Positions 36,882 through 45,581 of a DNA stretch of 64,000 bases are shown piece after piece (within the stretch, counting starts at the first letter, position 1; each line of letters begins with the position of its first letter). The stretch lies in the NCBI GenBank assembly GCA_016719895.1, contig JADJYG010000001.1:62001-126000 (forward strand), given 5' to 3'. The translations under genes were made by a program, and so were the position numbers. This DNA is from Saprospirales bacterium. GTDB taxonomy: Bacteria; Bacteroidota; Bacteroidia; Chitinophagales; Saprospiraceae. The notes under the pieces were generated by a model that was not told the DNA's origin, searched no databases, and saw only the letters and a program-made list of their open reading frames with translations.

Positions 36882-37567
36882 ATGGACACAAAAACTACCA
36901 TTCCGGTCTTCGACAGTAACCCACTTTTTGCTGTTTTAACTGCAGAAGAACTCCTGTTGCTACAACAAACAGCCCTATTGCAGTCGTACGCCAAGCATCA
37001 GGTTCTCTATAAACCGGGGCAGGCTGCAAATAAAGTCTTTTTCTTGCTGAAAGGAACGGTAAAAGTGGCCGTGCATGCCGAAAAAAAGGACATTATTAAA
37101 TATGTAGTCCGGCCAGGCAGCTTGTTTGGAGAGTCCTGCCTGACGGGGGAAAATCAGCGGCGCGATTTTGCGTATGCCATGGAAGAGGTGGCGGAAGTCA
37201 TCGAGTTCGACGCACAGACACTTTTGGCCATCATGCGCAAAAATTTTGCCTTTGCGCAGTCGTTGCTGCACTTTTTGGGCGAGCGCCTCCGGTATACGGA
37301 ATCCCAGTTGGAGAATGTGGTATTAAAAGATTCCAAAAGCAGAATTTTGGAGTTTTACACCAAATGGGTTTGGAACACGGCAAACGAATCGGTTTTGAAA
37401 CGCTAGTCAAACACAATATGACACACCAGGACATTGCCGACCTTACGGGCACCAGCCGCCAGATGGTAACGGCTGTGCTCAATCACCTCAAGCGATCCAA
37501 CGTCTTGTATTTCAACCGAAAAAAAATATTGTTCCGCGATTTAAACGCCCTGCCCATGGCCAGTTGA
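36882..37567 (+). pseudogene. CRP/FNR-family transcription regulator, frameshifted at a T4 run
   Basis: The N-terminal cyclic-nucleotide-like sensory fold (K-H-Q-V-L-Y-K-P-G-Q-A-A-N-K-V-F-F-L-L-K-G and G-S-L-F-G-E) is followed by a dimer helix. The frame breaks after R-I-L-E-F; the next frame holds the helix-turn-helix M-T-H-Q-D-I-A-D-L-T-G-T-S-R-Q-M-V-T. One added T in the run 37353-37356 joins them as R-I-L-E-F-L-H-Q-M-G, giving about 228 residues, the family length. Effector unknown; no Cys or haem motif typical of FNR was noted. A terminator hairpin follows. Confidence 0.85.
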
Positions 37568-37673
37568 GCCAGGCGCGGAACAGCTTTCACGACCGGGATG
37601 TTTGTAAAAAGAATCCTGGCCATTTGATCCGGTTAACAGTTTTGCTTCATACGATAGAATGGGTTTTGTTCGG

Positions 37674-37706
37674 GCGGCGTGCAATGGCACGCCGCTTCGT
37701 TTTTTA
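37674..37706 (+). terminator. Intrinsic terminator after the CRP gene
   Basis: A 9 bp GC-rich stem (37674-37682 with 37687-37695) has a 4-base loop and is followed by a T-rich run. It lies about 105 bases after the crp stop. Confidence 0.7.
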
Positions 37707-37804
37707 CGCCATCCAACACGCCGAAAGCCAAAAACCGGCAAAAGTTTTCCGCCGGAAAAGGCTGGAAAGATGGAAATTTGAGCGAATCTAAAAGCAATAT
37801 TTAC

Positions 37805-39595
37805 ATGATTGCCTACCCGCGTCTTCTACTTTTGGCGTTGCTGCCAGTTTCCGGCCTGTTTGCCCAGGCGGGGCAGGATCTCCCCCGGTACTTTACCGAA
37901 GCCGAAAAAATCCAACTGTTATCGGGAAAATTTACGCCGGCCATACCCGAAGGCCGGGGCGACCCGCCGGCATTGCCGGTACGGGCGATGGGGGAATGGG
38001 AGGAACTGCAGGCCATTCTGGTGACCTGGCAAACCAATAGCAACAACATCCGGAATATTCTGACCGAAATTATACGGGCCGCCCGCGAAGAATGCCGTGT
38101 GGTGGTCTGCTGTTCGAATACCGCAACGGTTACAGGCGCCCAAAATTACCTCCTGGGAAAAAGCGTGGATATTTCTTCAAATGTTGATTTCCTGGTGGTG
38201 CCTAATAATTCCATTTGGATCCGCGACTATGGGCCCAATTGTGTGTACGCCAATAATGTCGATTCGCTATACTTCGTCGACTGGCGCTACAACCGCGTGA
38301 CCAGACCGCTCGACGATACCCTGGCAACTACGGTGGCGAAGTTTCTTCAGATTCCCCTGTATTCCACCAACATGGCGCCTTCCGACCTGGTGCATACGGG
38401 CGGAAACTTCATGTCGGACGGCTGGCACAATGCCTTTTCTTCCCGCCTGATCCTGGATGAAAATGCCCCGGGCAACCCGTATGGAGTGTCTGTTAAATCG
38501 GAGGCCCAGATCGACGCGATCATGGCCGGGTACATGGGCATACAACGGTACGCAAAAATGACGCCCCTGCCTTACGACGGCATCCACCATATCGATATGC
38601 ACATGAAGCTGCTGGATGAAGAAACCCTGCTGGTGGGCGAATACCCGGTGGGAATTGCCGACGGACCGCAAATAGAAGCGAATATTCAATATGTGCTCAG
38701 CAATTTCCAGTCGGTTTTCGGTACGTCATATAAAATCATACGGATTCCCATGCCACCGGAGAACAGCCTGTATCCCAACAATGGCGGCGATTACCGGACG
38801 TATTCGAATGCTGTGTTCGTCAATAAAATGGTACTTGTTCCTTTTTACGAGCAAAAATTCGATACAACGGCCCGGCGCATTTGGGAAGAGGCGCTGCCGG
38901 GGTATACGATTGTCGGAATAGACTGCAACGCGATCATTCCCTCACTGGGCGCTATCCATTGCATCACCAAAGAAGTTGGCGTTCCGGACCCGTTGCGCAT
39001 TGTTCATCAGGAGTTGCCCTGCATGGATAATACGGCGTATTCAAATTACCCCATCTGGGCAACCCTGCAGCACCGGAGCGGTATAGCGTCGGCCAAAATT
39101 TACTACACAACCAACCCGGATGGCCCCTGGCAATCCGTCGATTTGCCGGTTTATCCCCTGGACGACACGATTTGGACGCATAAAGGATTCATCCCGCAAC
39201 AGCCGCCCGGCAGCACCGTTTATTATTACCTGGAAGGCACAGCTGAAAACGGTAAAACCGTTCGCCGGCCGTTGCCGGCGCCGGAAGGATACTGGAGCTT
39301 TTGTTCGTTTGTTTCCGTAAGCGCCTTCGAAGAGCAAATCGTTGAATTAAACAATATCTATCCGAATCCGGCCACTGCTATAACTGTGGTACCGGTCAAT
39401 ATTTCCGCTGTCGAAAGCGGTAGCCTCCGGTTGTTCAACGCGATAGGGCAGCGGGTTCACACCTTGCATGAAGGCCCGTTCCCCGCCGGCACAACCAACT
39501 ATTTTATGGATGCCGCCCGATTCCCCGCCGGCACGTATTGGGTGGAATTGCGCGCTGGAAACCAGACACGTGTGCAAAAACTTCTCATCCGTTGA
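37805..39595 (+). CDS. Secreted agmatine/peptidylarginine deiminase-family enzyme with T9SS tail
   Basis: 596 residues from the ATG at 37805, which opens a signal peptide (L-L-L-L-A-L-L-P-V-S-G-L-F-A-Q). The catalytic domain of the PAD_porph/agmatine deiminase family follows: I-W-I-R-D-Y-G-P, H-T-G-G-N-F-M-S-D-G, H-H-I-D-M-H and G-A-I-H-C-I-T-K-E with the nucleophile Cys. These enzymes turn arginine side chains or agmatine into citrulline or carbamoylputrescine with release of ammonia. After a linker domain the C-terminus ends with I-Y-P-N-P and L-L-I-R, as in type A type IX sorting tails. So it is likely exported, unlike cytoplasmic agmatine deiminases. Substrate is not proven. Confidence 0.85.
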   Translation: MIAYPRLLLLALLPVSGLFAQAGQDLPRYFTEAEKIQLLSGKFTPAIPEGRGDPPALPVRAMGEWEELQAILVTWQTNSNNIRNILTEIIRAAREECRVVVCCSNTATVTGAQNYLLGKSVDISSNVDFLVVPNNSIWIRDYGPNCVYANNVDSLYFVDWRYNRVTRPLDDTLATTVAKFLQIPLYSTNMAPSDLVHTGGNFMSDGWHNAFSSRLILDENAPGNPYGVSVKSEAQIDAIMAGYMGIQRYAKMTPLPYDGIHHIDMHMKLLDEETLLVGEYPVGIADGPQIEANIQYVLSNFQSVFGTSYKIIRIPMPPENSLYPNNGGDYRTYSNAVFVNKMVLVPFYEQKFDTTARRIWEEALPGYTIVGIDCNAIIPSLGAIHCITKEVGVPDPLRIVHQELPCMDNTAYSNYPIWATLQHRSGIASAKIYYTTNPDGPWQSVDLPVYPLDDTIWTHKGFIPQQPPGSTVYYYLEGTAENGKTVRRPLPAPEGYWSFCSFVSVSAFEEQIVELNNIYPNPATAITVVPVNISAVESGSLRLFNAIGQRVHTLHEGPFPAGTTNYFMDAARFPAGTYWVELRAGNQTRVQKLLIR

Positions 39596-39768
39596 TTACC
39601 AAGTGACCGGTGCTGGGAGGCGATCGTCTAAAATCCGGGTTGAGAAATATAATTTTCAACCCCGATTGTTTTTAGCAACCAAACAAAATTATATTCCAGG
39701 TGTTTTAAACGGGACTGTGTAATTATTTTTAGAAAATTCCATCCCAATTCAACCGATTCCCTGCAATT

Positions 39769-39803
39769 TTTTTGACATCGGCAGCATTGAAGTTGTACCT
39801 TTG
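39769..39803 (+). promoter_or_regulatory. Bacteroidota promoter for rpoD
   Basis: A TTTG at 39771-39774 and TACCTTTG at 39796-39803 (21 bases between) match the -33/-7 pattern; the ATG is at 39833. Confidence 0.6.
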
Positions 39804-39832
39804 CGGCCGAAATTTTAACAGACCGACTGCAC

Positions 39833-40702
39833 ATGAGGCAATTAAAAATTACGAAGTCCATTACTAACCGCGAGAGTCAGTCCCTGGAGAAGTACTTGCA
39901 GGAAATCGGTAAAGTGGACCTCCTCACCCCGGAAGAAGAAGTAGACCTTGCCAAACGAATTAAACAAGGCGACCAGATCGCCCTGGAAAAACTGACGAAG
40001 GCCAACCTTCGCTTCGTTGTTTCGGTAGCCAAACAATACCAAAATCAGGGCCTGAGCCTTTCCGACCTGATCAACGAAGGCAACCTCGGCTTGATCAAAG
40101 CCGCCCAGCGATTCGATGAAACCCGGGGTTTCAAGTTCATTTCCTATGCCGTTTGGTGGATTCGCCAGTCGATTCTGCAAGCGTTGGCCGAGCAAAGCCG
40201 TATCGTGCGGCTTCCCCTGAACAAGGTGGGCTCGCTGAACAAGATCAACAAAGCTTTTTCAGAACTCGAACAAACCTACGAGCGCGAACCCAGCCCGGAA
40301 GAATTGGCCGATCTCCTGGAGATCACCTCCGATGAAGTAGAAACCACGCTCGGCGTGGCGGCCCGGCACGTATCGATGGATGCGCCGTTTGTAGAAGGCG
40401 AAGACAATTCGCTGCTCGATGTGCTCGAAAACACCTCGATGCCCGGCACCGACCAGCACCTGGAATACGCCGACTCGCTGCGCCGCGAAATCGAACGCTC
40501 GCTGAGTACGCTTACCGACCGCCAGTGCGATGTGATCAAACTGTACTTCGGCATCGGCGTGGAACACCCGATGTCGCTCGAGGATATCGGAGAGAAATTT
40601 GGCCTGACGCGCGAACGGGTCCGCCAGATCAAGGATAAAGCCATCAACAAATTACGCGCCACCAGCCGCAGCAAGTTGCTGAAATCGTACCTGGGCGCCT
40701 GA
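39833..40702 (+). CDS. rpoD: Primary sigma factor RpoD (Bacteroidota short form)
   Basis: 289 residues. It directs RNA polymerase to housekeeping promoters. Region 1.2 (E-S-Q-S-L-E-K-Y-L-Q-E-I-G), region 2 (L-R-F-V-V-S-V-A-K-Q-Y-Q-N-Q-G-L-S-L-S-D-L-I-N-E-G-N and V-W-W-I-R-Q-S-I), region 3 and region 4 (L-E-D-I-G-E-K-F-G-L-T-R-E-R-V-R-Q-I) are all present. The short N-terminus without region 1.1 is characteristic of Bacteroidota. A long two-way terminator follows. Confidence 0.95.
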   Translation: MRQLKITKSITNRESQSLEKYLQEIGKVDLLTPEEEVDLAKRIKQGDQIALEKLTKANLRFVVSVAKQYQNQGLSLSDLINEGNLGLIKAAQRFDETRGFKFISYAVWWIRQSILQALAEQSRIVRLPLNKVGSLNKINKAFSELEQTYEREPSPEELADLLEITSDEVETTLGVAARHVSMDAPFVEGEDNSLLDVLENTSMPGTDQHLEYADSLRREIERSLSTLTDRQCDVIKLYFGIGVEHPMSLEDIGEKFGLTRERVRQIKDKAINKLRATSRSKLLKSYLGA

Positions 40703-40741
40703 GCAACCGTCTGAGCAATTGGGTGTAAAAGCGCTGTCAAA

Positions 40742-40810
40742 AAGACGCCCGGATTCCGCCTGCTCCCTCCTTTCACGGCGGGGAGCCGATGGGCGGAACC
40801 CGGGCGTCTT
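40742..40810. terminator. Long hairpin terminator between convergent rpoD and a minus gene
   Basis: Arms 40742-40760 and 40792-40810 match in 18 of 19 positions; the inner part also pairs (CTCCC with GGGAG). It lies between the rpoD stop and the 40846 gene, so it can stop both transcripts. Confidence 0.75.
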
Positions 40811-40845
40811 GCCGTTTGTTTAAAACTGCCGTATCCGTAGCGCGC

Positions 40846-41502
40846 TTATTCCGTGATTTTCTGAAACCGTACCACGTCGGCATCGATTTTGGTGATCATG
40901 GCATTACAGGCAGCCAGGTAACCGCGCTGGGCATTATCTATTTTTGCCCGTTCGTCTGCAATTTCCTGTTGCATTTTTTCCGTTTGCGCTGCGGCATCCT
41001 GAATTTCCTGTTGCAGTTTTTCGATCATCCGTTGTTTTTCCACCCGCTCCTTTTCCATTTTCTGAATATTCGCTTCCCGCCCTGCAATTTCGGCTTCGGC
41101 CTTCTTTTGCACGGCTGATTCAAAATTTGCCTTGTCCAGCAGGACGGCTTCCTTGTATTTTCCAGCGGTATCAATCAGGATTCCTTTCGTGAGCCCCTGT
41201 ATTTTCAAGGAGGCGAAAACAGCGTGGATACGCGCCGTTTCATCGGGGATATGGGATTCCAGCGTGTCCATCGTCTTCCAAAACTCATAATAATCGGGGC
41301 CAGGAAGGTTGGTTTGTTCGAATAATTGTTCGAAATGTTTTTCGAATTTGGAGATTTCCGCTTTTGAAAGCGCGGTGGCTTCGGAAGCTGGCGGCCGCTG
41401 GGCGCCGGCGGGTTCCGGGGCGGCGGTTCGTTCCGGGCTTTTTTGCGGTTCGTTTTCTTCCAGAACCACAAACAGGCTGATCGCTTTGCGAAAGAAACTC
41501 AT
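40846..41502 (-). CDS. Coiled-coil protein of unknown function
   Basis: 218 residues. The first 40 are a short hydrophobic piece then a Pro/Ala/Glu-rich linker; from about 50 a helical domain begins, and residues about 130-205 form a long charged coiled coil (A-E-I-A-G-R-E-A-N-I-Q-K-M-E-K-E-R). No family is recognised. It lies 46 bases downstream of pyrG on the same strand. The coiled-coil style recalls the 10088 gene, though I cannot prove kinship. Confidence 0.75.
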   Translation of the reverse strand: MSFFRKAISLFVVLEENEPQKSPERTAAPEPAGAQRPPASEATALSKAEISKFEKHFEQLFEQTNLPGPDYYEFWKTMDTLESHIPDETARIHAVFASLKIQGLTKGILIDTAGKYKEAVLLDKANFESAVQKKAEAEIAGREANIQKMEKERVEKQRMIEKLQQEIQDAAAQTEKMQQEIADERAKIDNAQRGYLAACNAMITKIDADVVRFQKITE

Positions 41503-41548
41503 ATCGTTGCTTGCTATTGCTGTTTAAAGGAGGGCCAATATACCGGAA

Positions 41549-43147
41549 CTATTCCATACAAGCCCGCACAAATTCTACAAACAAGGGGTGTGGTTTCTCC
41601 ACCGTGCTTTTCAATTCCGGGTGAAATTGAACGCCGACAAACCATTTGTGTGATTTTAACTCTATGATTTCCACCAGATTGGATTCCGGATTGATGCCCG
41701 AAGGTATCATGCCGGCTTGTTCGAACTGATCGAGATAAGCATTATTGAACTCCCAGCGGTGCCGGTGGCGTTCTTCCATAAGGACCTGGCGGTAGGCATC
41801 GTAGGCTTTGGTTTTTTTCTTCACTTCACACGGGTAGGCGCCCAATCGCATGGTGCCCCCTTTCCGGGTAATTTTTTGTTGTTCCGGCATCAAATCGATC
41901 ACCGGATGCGGGGTATTCCGGTTGACTTCCGTAGAGGCGGCGCCTTCCAGTTTTAATATATTCCGGGCAAATTCGACACAAGCCGTTTGCATGCCCAGGC
42001 AAATGCCGAAAAACGGCACATTGTGTTCGCGGGCATACCGGATGGCCAGCAATTTGCCCTCGATACCGCGCTCCCCAAAGCCGGGAGCGACGAGAATGCC
42101 CTTCAGGCTGGACAGCAACTTGCTGACGTCTTTGTAGTTTCCTTCCAGTTCTTCGGCATGGATCGGCACAACCCGTACTTTGCATTCATTCACGGCGCCC
42201 GCATGCACGAATGCCTCGTAAATGGATTTGTACGCATCCGGCAACTCGTTGTATTTACCGATCAGGCCAATAGAAATTTCGTGCAACGGATTTTTCAGTT
42301 TGCCTAAAAACGCTTTCCAGGTCGACAAGTCGGGTTCGCGGCGGTCGCTGAGGTGCAGTTTGGAAATGACCACCGCGTCCAACCGTTCTTTAAGCAATAA
42401 AGGGGCGTCGTAGATACTGTCGGCGTCTATGGCTTCAATGACAGACGACATCTCGACGTTGCAAAAAAGGGCCAGTTTGCGGCGGATATCGGAATTCAGG
42501 TGGTGTTCGGTCCGGCAGGCCAGAATATCTGGCTGAATACCCAGCCCCAGCAGTTCTTTGACCGAGTGTTGGGTCGGTTTGGTTTTTAACTCCTTAGCCG
42601 CCTTCAGATAAGGCACCAGGGTCAAATGGATGACCAGGCAATTCTCGCGGCCAAGATCCCAACGCAACTGGCGCACCGATTCGACGTAGGGAAGCGACGC
42701 TATATCGCCTACCGTACCGCCCAATTCCGTAATCACAATATCGTAGTTGCCGGTTTGGCCCAGCAACAACATCCTTCGTTTGATTTCATCGGTGATGTGC
42801 GGAATCACCTGTACCGTTTTTCCCAGGTAATCGCCGGCCCGTTCTTTGTTGATCACCGTTTGATAAACCGCGCCGGTGGTGACGTTATTGGCCCGTGAAG
42901 TCGGCGTGTTGAGAAACCGCTCGTAGTGCCCGAGGTCGAGGTCCGTTTCCGCGCCGTCGTCCGTCACATAACACTCGCCATGCTCATACGGATTGAGCGT
43001 GCCTGGATCGACATTAATATAGGGGTCGAACTTCTGTATGGTTACGGAAAACCCGCGCGCCTGCAGTAATTTAGCCAGGGAAGCGCATAGAATACCTTTT
43101 CCGAGCGAGGAAGTGACGCCGCCCGTAACAAAGATATATTTCGTCAT
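41549..43147 (-). CDS. pyrG: CTP synthase
   Basis: 532 residues. It makes CTP from UTP, ATP and glutamine in the cytoplasm. The synthetase domain has G-G-V-T-S-S-L-G-K-G and the E-L-G-G-T-V-G-D-I region; the C-terminal glutaminase has the nucleophile in F-F-G-I-C-L-G-M-Q and the catalytic H-P-E near the end. Length is normal. A promoter box is at 43173-43180. Confidence 0.95.
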   Translation of the reverse strand: MTKYIFVTGGVTSSLGKGILCASLAKLLQARGFSVTIQKFDPYINVDPGTLNPYEHGECYVTDDGAETDLDLGHYERFLNTPTSRANNVTTGAVYQTVINKERAGDYLGKTVQVIPHITDEIKRRMLLLGQTGNYDIVITELGGTVGDIASLPYVESVRQLRWDLGRENCLVIHLTLVPYLKAAKELKTKPTQHSVKELLGLGIQPDILACRTEHHLNSDIRRKLALFCNVEMSSVIEAIDADSIYDAPLLLKERLDAVVISKLHLSDRREPDLSTWKAFLGKLKNPLHEISIGLIGKYNELPDAYKSIYEAFVHAGAVNECKVRVVPIHAEELEGNYKDVSKLLSSLKGILVAPGFGERGIEGKLLAIRYAREHNVPFFGICLGMQTACVEFARNILKLEGAASTEVNRNTPHPVIDLMPEQQKITRKGGTMRLGAYPCEVKKKTKAYDAYRQVLMEERHRHRWEFNNAYLDQFEQAGMIPSGINPESNLVEIIELKSHKWFVGVQFHPELKSTVEKPHPLFVEFVRACME

Positions 43148-43172
43148 AGTACGTTCGATTTGTTACGGGATA

Positions 43173-43180
43173 CAAAGGTA
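43173..43180 (-). promoter_or_regulatory. Bacteroidota -7 box for pyrG
   Basis: TACCTTTG on the minus strand, 26 bases before the start. Confidence 0.5.
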
Positions 43181-43221
43181 TGCACGCACGGCCAGATGGT
43201 AGGTATGCTCCGGATGGTTTT

Positions 43222-43229
43222 TAATTTTG
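43222..43229 (+). promoter_or_regulatory. Possible -7 box for lipB
   Basis: TAATTTTG fits TAnnTTTG and lies 58 bases before the chosen lipB start. Confidence 0.35.
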
Positions 43230-43286
43230 CACCGTATTTTTTATTTGTGCTATTCAACTTCACGGGCCTGCGCCTGTTTTAAAACC

Positions 43287-44030
43287 ATGCAAATTGTCCG
43301 CTTTATAGATTTAGGCAAGTGCGGCTATCAGCAAGCCTGGGACTACCAGACGGGCTTGCACCGGGCCTTGATCGACCATAAACTGAGCCACCGGGAGCTG
43401 ACGCCCAAAACTTATCCGCAAGACCACTACCTCTTGCTGGTGGAACATCCGCCGGTGTTCACCCTCGGTAAAAGCGGGCAGCTGTCCAACCTGCTGCTTA
43501 GCGAACCGGAGCTCCGGGAACGGGGAATACAGTATTTTCCAATCAACCGCGGCGGCGACATCACGTTTCATGGCCCCGGCCAGATCGTCGGTTATCCCAT
43601 TCTGGATCTGGAGTGTTTTTTCACCGATGTCCACCGCTATGTGCGCAGCATCGAGGAGGTGATTATCCGGACGCTGGCGGATTATAACGTCGAAGGCCTC
43701 CGGTTAACCGGCTATACCGGCGTTTGGTGCCCGCCCCGGCCAGCCGCCGGCCGGGGGGAGGCCGTCGATGAATATTGGGATAAATTCCGAAAAATTTGCG
43801 CTATCGGTGTGCATCTGAGCCGTTGGGTGACTTTGCACGGATTTGCTTTTAATATTAATACCGACCTCCGTTTTTTTGATTATATTGTGCCGTGTGGCAT
43901 TGCAGAGGCGGATAAAACCGTTACTTCCCTCCAGCGCGAAACCGGAAGTCTCGTCGGGATGGCAGGGGTTCAGGAACGGCTCAAGCATCATTTTTGCCAA
44001 GTATTTGAATGTGAATTTGCAAACGTATGA
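43287..44030 (+). CDS. lipB: Lipoyl(octanoyl) transferase
   Basis: 247 residues from the ATG at 43287. It transfers octanoyl from acyl carrier protein to the lipoyl domains of 2-oxoacid dehydrogenases. Key segments: H-P-P-V-F-T-L-G-K-S-G, N-R-G-G-D-I-T-F-H-G-P-G-Q, the Lys in R-K-I-C-A-I-G-V-H and the Cys in V-P-C-G-I. An insertion, P-P-R-P-A-A-G-R-G-E-A-V-D-E-Y-W-D, separates G-V-W-C from K-I-C-A-I. It overlaps the next gene by four bases (ATGA-like), so translation is coupled. Confidence 0.9.
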   Translation: MQIVRFIDLGKCGYQQAWDYQTGLHRALIDHKLSHRELTPKTYPQDHYLLLVEHPPVFTLGKSGQLSNLLLSEPELRERGIQYFPINRGGDITFHGPGQIVGYPILDLECFFTDVHRYVRSIEEVIIRTLADYNVEGLRLTGYTGVWCPPRPAAGRGEAVDEYWDKFRKICAIGVHLSRWVTLHGFAFNINTDLRFFDYIVPCGIAEADKTVTSLQRETGSLVGMAGVQERLKHHFCQVFECEFANV

Positions 44031-44437
44031 TCAAAGACATTCCCGTCCTGAAGGTGGAAGACCTGGCAGTGGCTATCGCCCCCCGGCAGATACACGAAGA
44101 AGACCACGAATTTTTTTGGGACACCTATTTGCTCAACTTGAAAGAATACCCCATTTTTTCCGTGCTGGTCAATTCCAACGGATACGGCATGATCGACGGA
44201 GAACAACGCCGCACCACTACCCTTCGCTATTTCTGGGAGAAAATCGAACCCCGGAGTGTGGTAAAGGTCGAACCGGTGCAAAAATCGGTCCTCGGACTCG
44301 CCAACGAATATTGGATCAGCTTTTCGTTTAAAAATTATCTGTACGATAAAAAATACGTCTTCGTACCCGGAAGCCTGGACGCGATGTATTTCACCGAAAT
44401 TCCGCTGCTCCAGCGCAAGGGGGTTATGATCCGGTAA
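44027..44437 (+). CDS. Conserved protein linked to lipB, unknown function
   Basis: 136 residues, no signal or membrane segment. It begins inside the lipB end. It has a D-G-E-Q-R-R-T-T-T-L-R-Y motif and a late F-V-P-G-S-L-D-A-M-Y segment. I recognise no domain. The overlap suggests a shared transcript and possibly work near lipoate or carrier proteins, which is only an inference from position. Confidence 0.65.
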   Translation: MIKDIPVLKVEDLAVAIAPRQIHEEDHEFFWDTYLLNLKEYPIFSVLVNSNGYGMIDGEQRRTTTLRYFWEKIEPRSVVKVEPVQKSVLGLANEYWISFSFKNYLYDKKYVFVPGSLDAMYFTEIPLLQRKGVMIR

Positions 44438-44551
44438 TTTCCCCCTGCCCTGTCCTTCGAAAATGGCCGTTCGCCAAGTCATACCCAAAGCCGGTATACG
44501 GCTTTACCACCGCCCGCCGATCCGGCTTGCGCAGCAATAAACACATTCGTT

Positions 44552-44995
44552 ATGGCACTTTCCTTTCTTGAACGCAAAATTGACCCGCTGAAACAAGCCG
44601 CGTATTTTTTCGGCGCGTCCGTCGCTTTAATGCTTTTGACCTGGCTGTTCGATCAAACTGGCTGGTACGAACGGGACCGCTTGTTTGCCTGGTCGGTGGC
44701 TACGGCATTTTTATTGTTGTTTGCCATATTCAACAGCCTGATGAGTCTGAACGCCGACAGTTTTATGCGCTATTGGAGCCGTTCCATATACGGATTCCTC
44801 AGTTTGGCGTTTGCCAACGGGTTGGCGGCCTGGTTGTGTTCGGGAGTCCCACTCGGCGAAGCCCAATCCTACCGGTGGATTTATATCGTGGTGACGATTG
44901 GCTTCATCGTTTTCCTGACGATGGTCAATCTGATGAAAAAAATCGTCCAGTTTGCTGAAAAAGAGGAATGGAACCAACCCCGCCGCCGCCGCTAA
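44552..44995 (+). CDS. Four-TM membrane protein, unknown function
   Basis: 147 residues with four hydrophobic segments: about 18-34, 47-66, 78-97 and 110-126, and a basic C-terminus (R-R-R-R). No family is recognised. It precedes msrB by 15 bases on the same strand, so may be cotranscribed. Confidence 0.65.
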   Translation: MALSFLERKIDPLKQAAYFFGASVALMLLTWLFDQTGWYERDRLFAWSVATAFLLLFAIFNSLMSLNADSFMRYWSRSIYGFLSLAFANGLAAWLCSGVPLGEAQSYRWIYIVVTIGFIVFLTMVNLMKKIVQFAEKEEWNQPRRRR

Positions 44996-45010
44996 ATATT
45001 TGAAATAAAA

Positions 45011-45562
45011 ATGTTGATTATGAAATACCTGGCTGTATTACTCAGTCTGTTTGCCTGCCATTTCGCTCCATCTTCCGATGTGCCGGAGAGCGCCGCCGAA
45101 GCATCGGCCGCACCCGTTTTATCCACCGATACTCTGGCGCCGCCACAATACGATTCCAAGCACCGGCTTATCCGGATAACCAAGCCCGAGGCTACGTGGA
45201 AGCGGGAACTGAATGCGTTGGAATATAACGTTTTGCGGGAAGAAGGCACGGAACGGGCTTTCACCGGCGACCTTTGGAACAACCACGAAAAAGGTACCTT
45301 CATCTGCAGGGGTTGTGGTCTGCCGCTATTTTCCTCGGACGCCAAATTTGAATCCGGTACCGGATGGCCATCCTTCTGGAAGCCGATTAAACCGGAATAT
45401 GTCACGGAAAAGCAGGATCGCGCCTATGGCATGGTGCGTTCGGAAGTGGAATGCGCCCGTTGCGGCGGCCACCTGGGTCACGTGTTCGACGATGGACCCC
45501 AACCTACCGGCCTGCGGTATTGTATGAATTCGGTATCGATGGATTTTGTGCGCGACCGGTAA
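45011..45562 (+). CDS. msrB: Peptide-methionine (R)-S-oxide reductase
   Basis: About 183 residues. It reduces methionine-R-sulfoxide. Two zinc Cys pairs (F-I-C-R-G-C-G and V-E-C-A-R-C-G-G-H) and the catalytic Cys in R-Y-C-M-N-S are present, plus the signature H-V-F-D-D-G-P. A hydrophobic N-terminus (K-Y-L-A-V-L-L-S-L-F-A-C) looks like a lipoprotein or signal sequence, so this copy acts outside the cytoplasm. Two possible starts are 45011 and 45020. Confidence 0.88.
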   Translation: MLIMKYLAVLLSLFACHFAPSSDVPESAAEASAAPVLSTDTLAPPQYDSKHRLIRITKPEATWKRELNALEYNVLREEGTERAFTGDLWNNHEKGTFICRGCGLPLFSSDAKFESGTGWPSFWKPIKPEYVTEKQDRAYGMVRSEVECARCGGHLGHVFDDGPQPTGLRYCMNSVSMDFVRDR

Positions 45563-45581
45563 TTCCTCCCCCCAGCAATCT

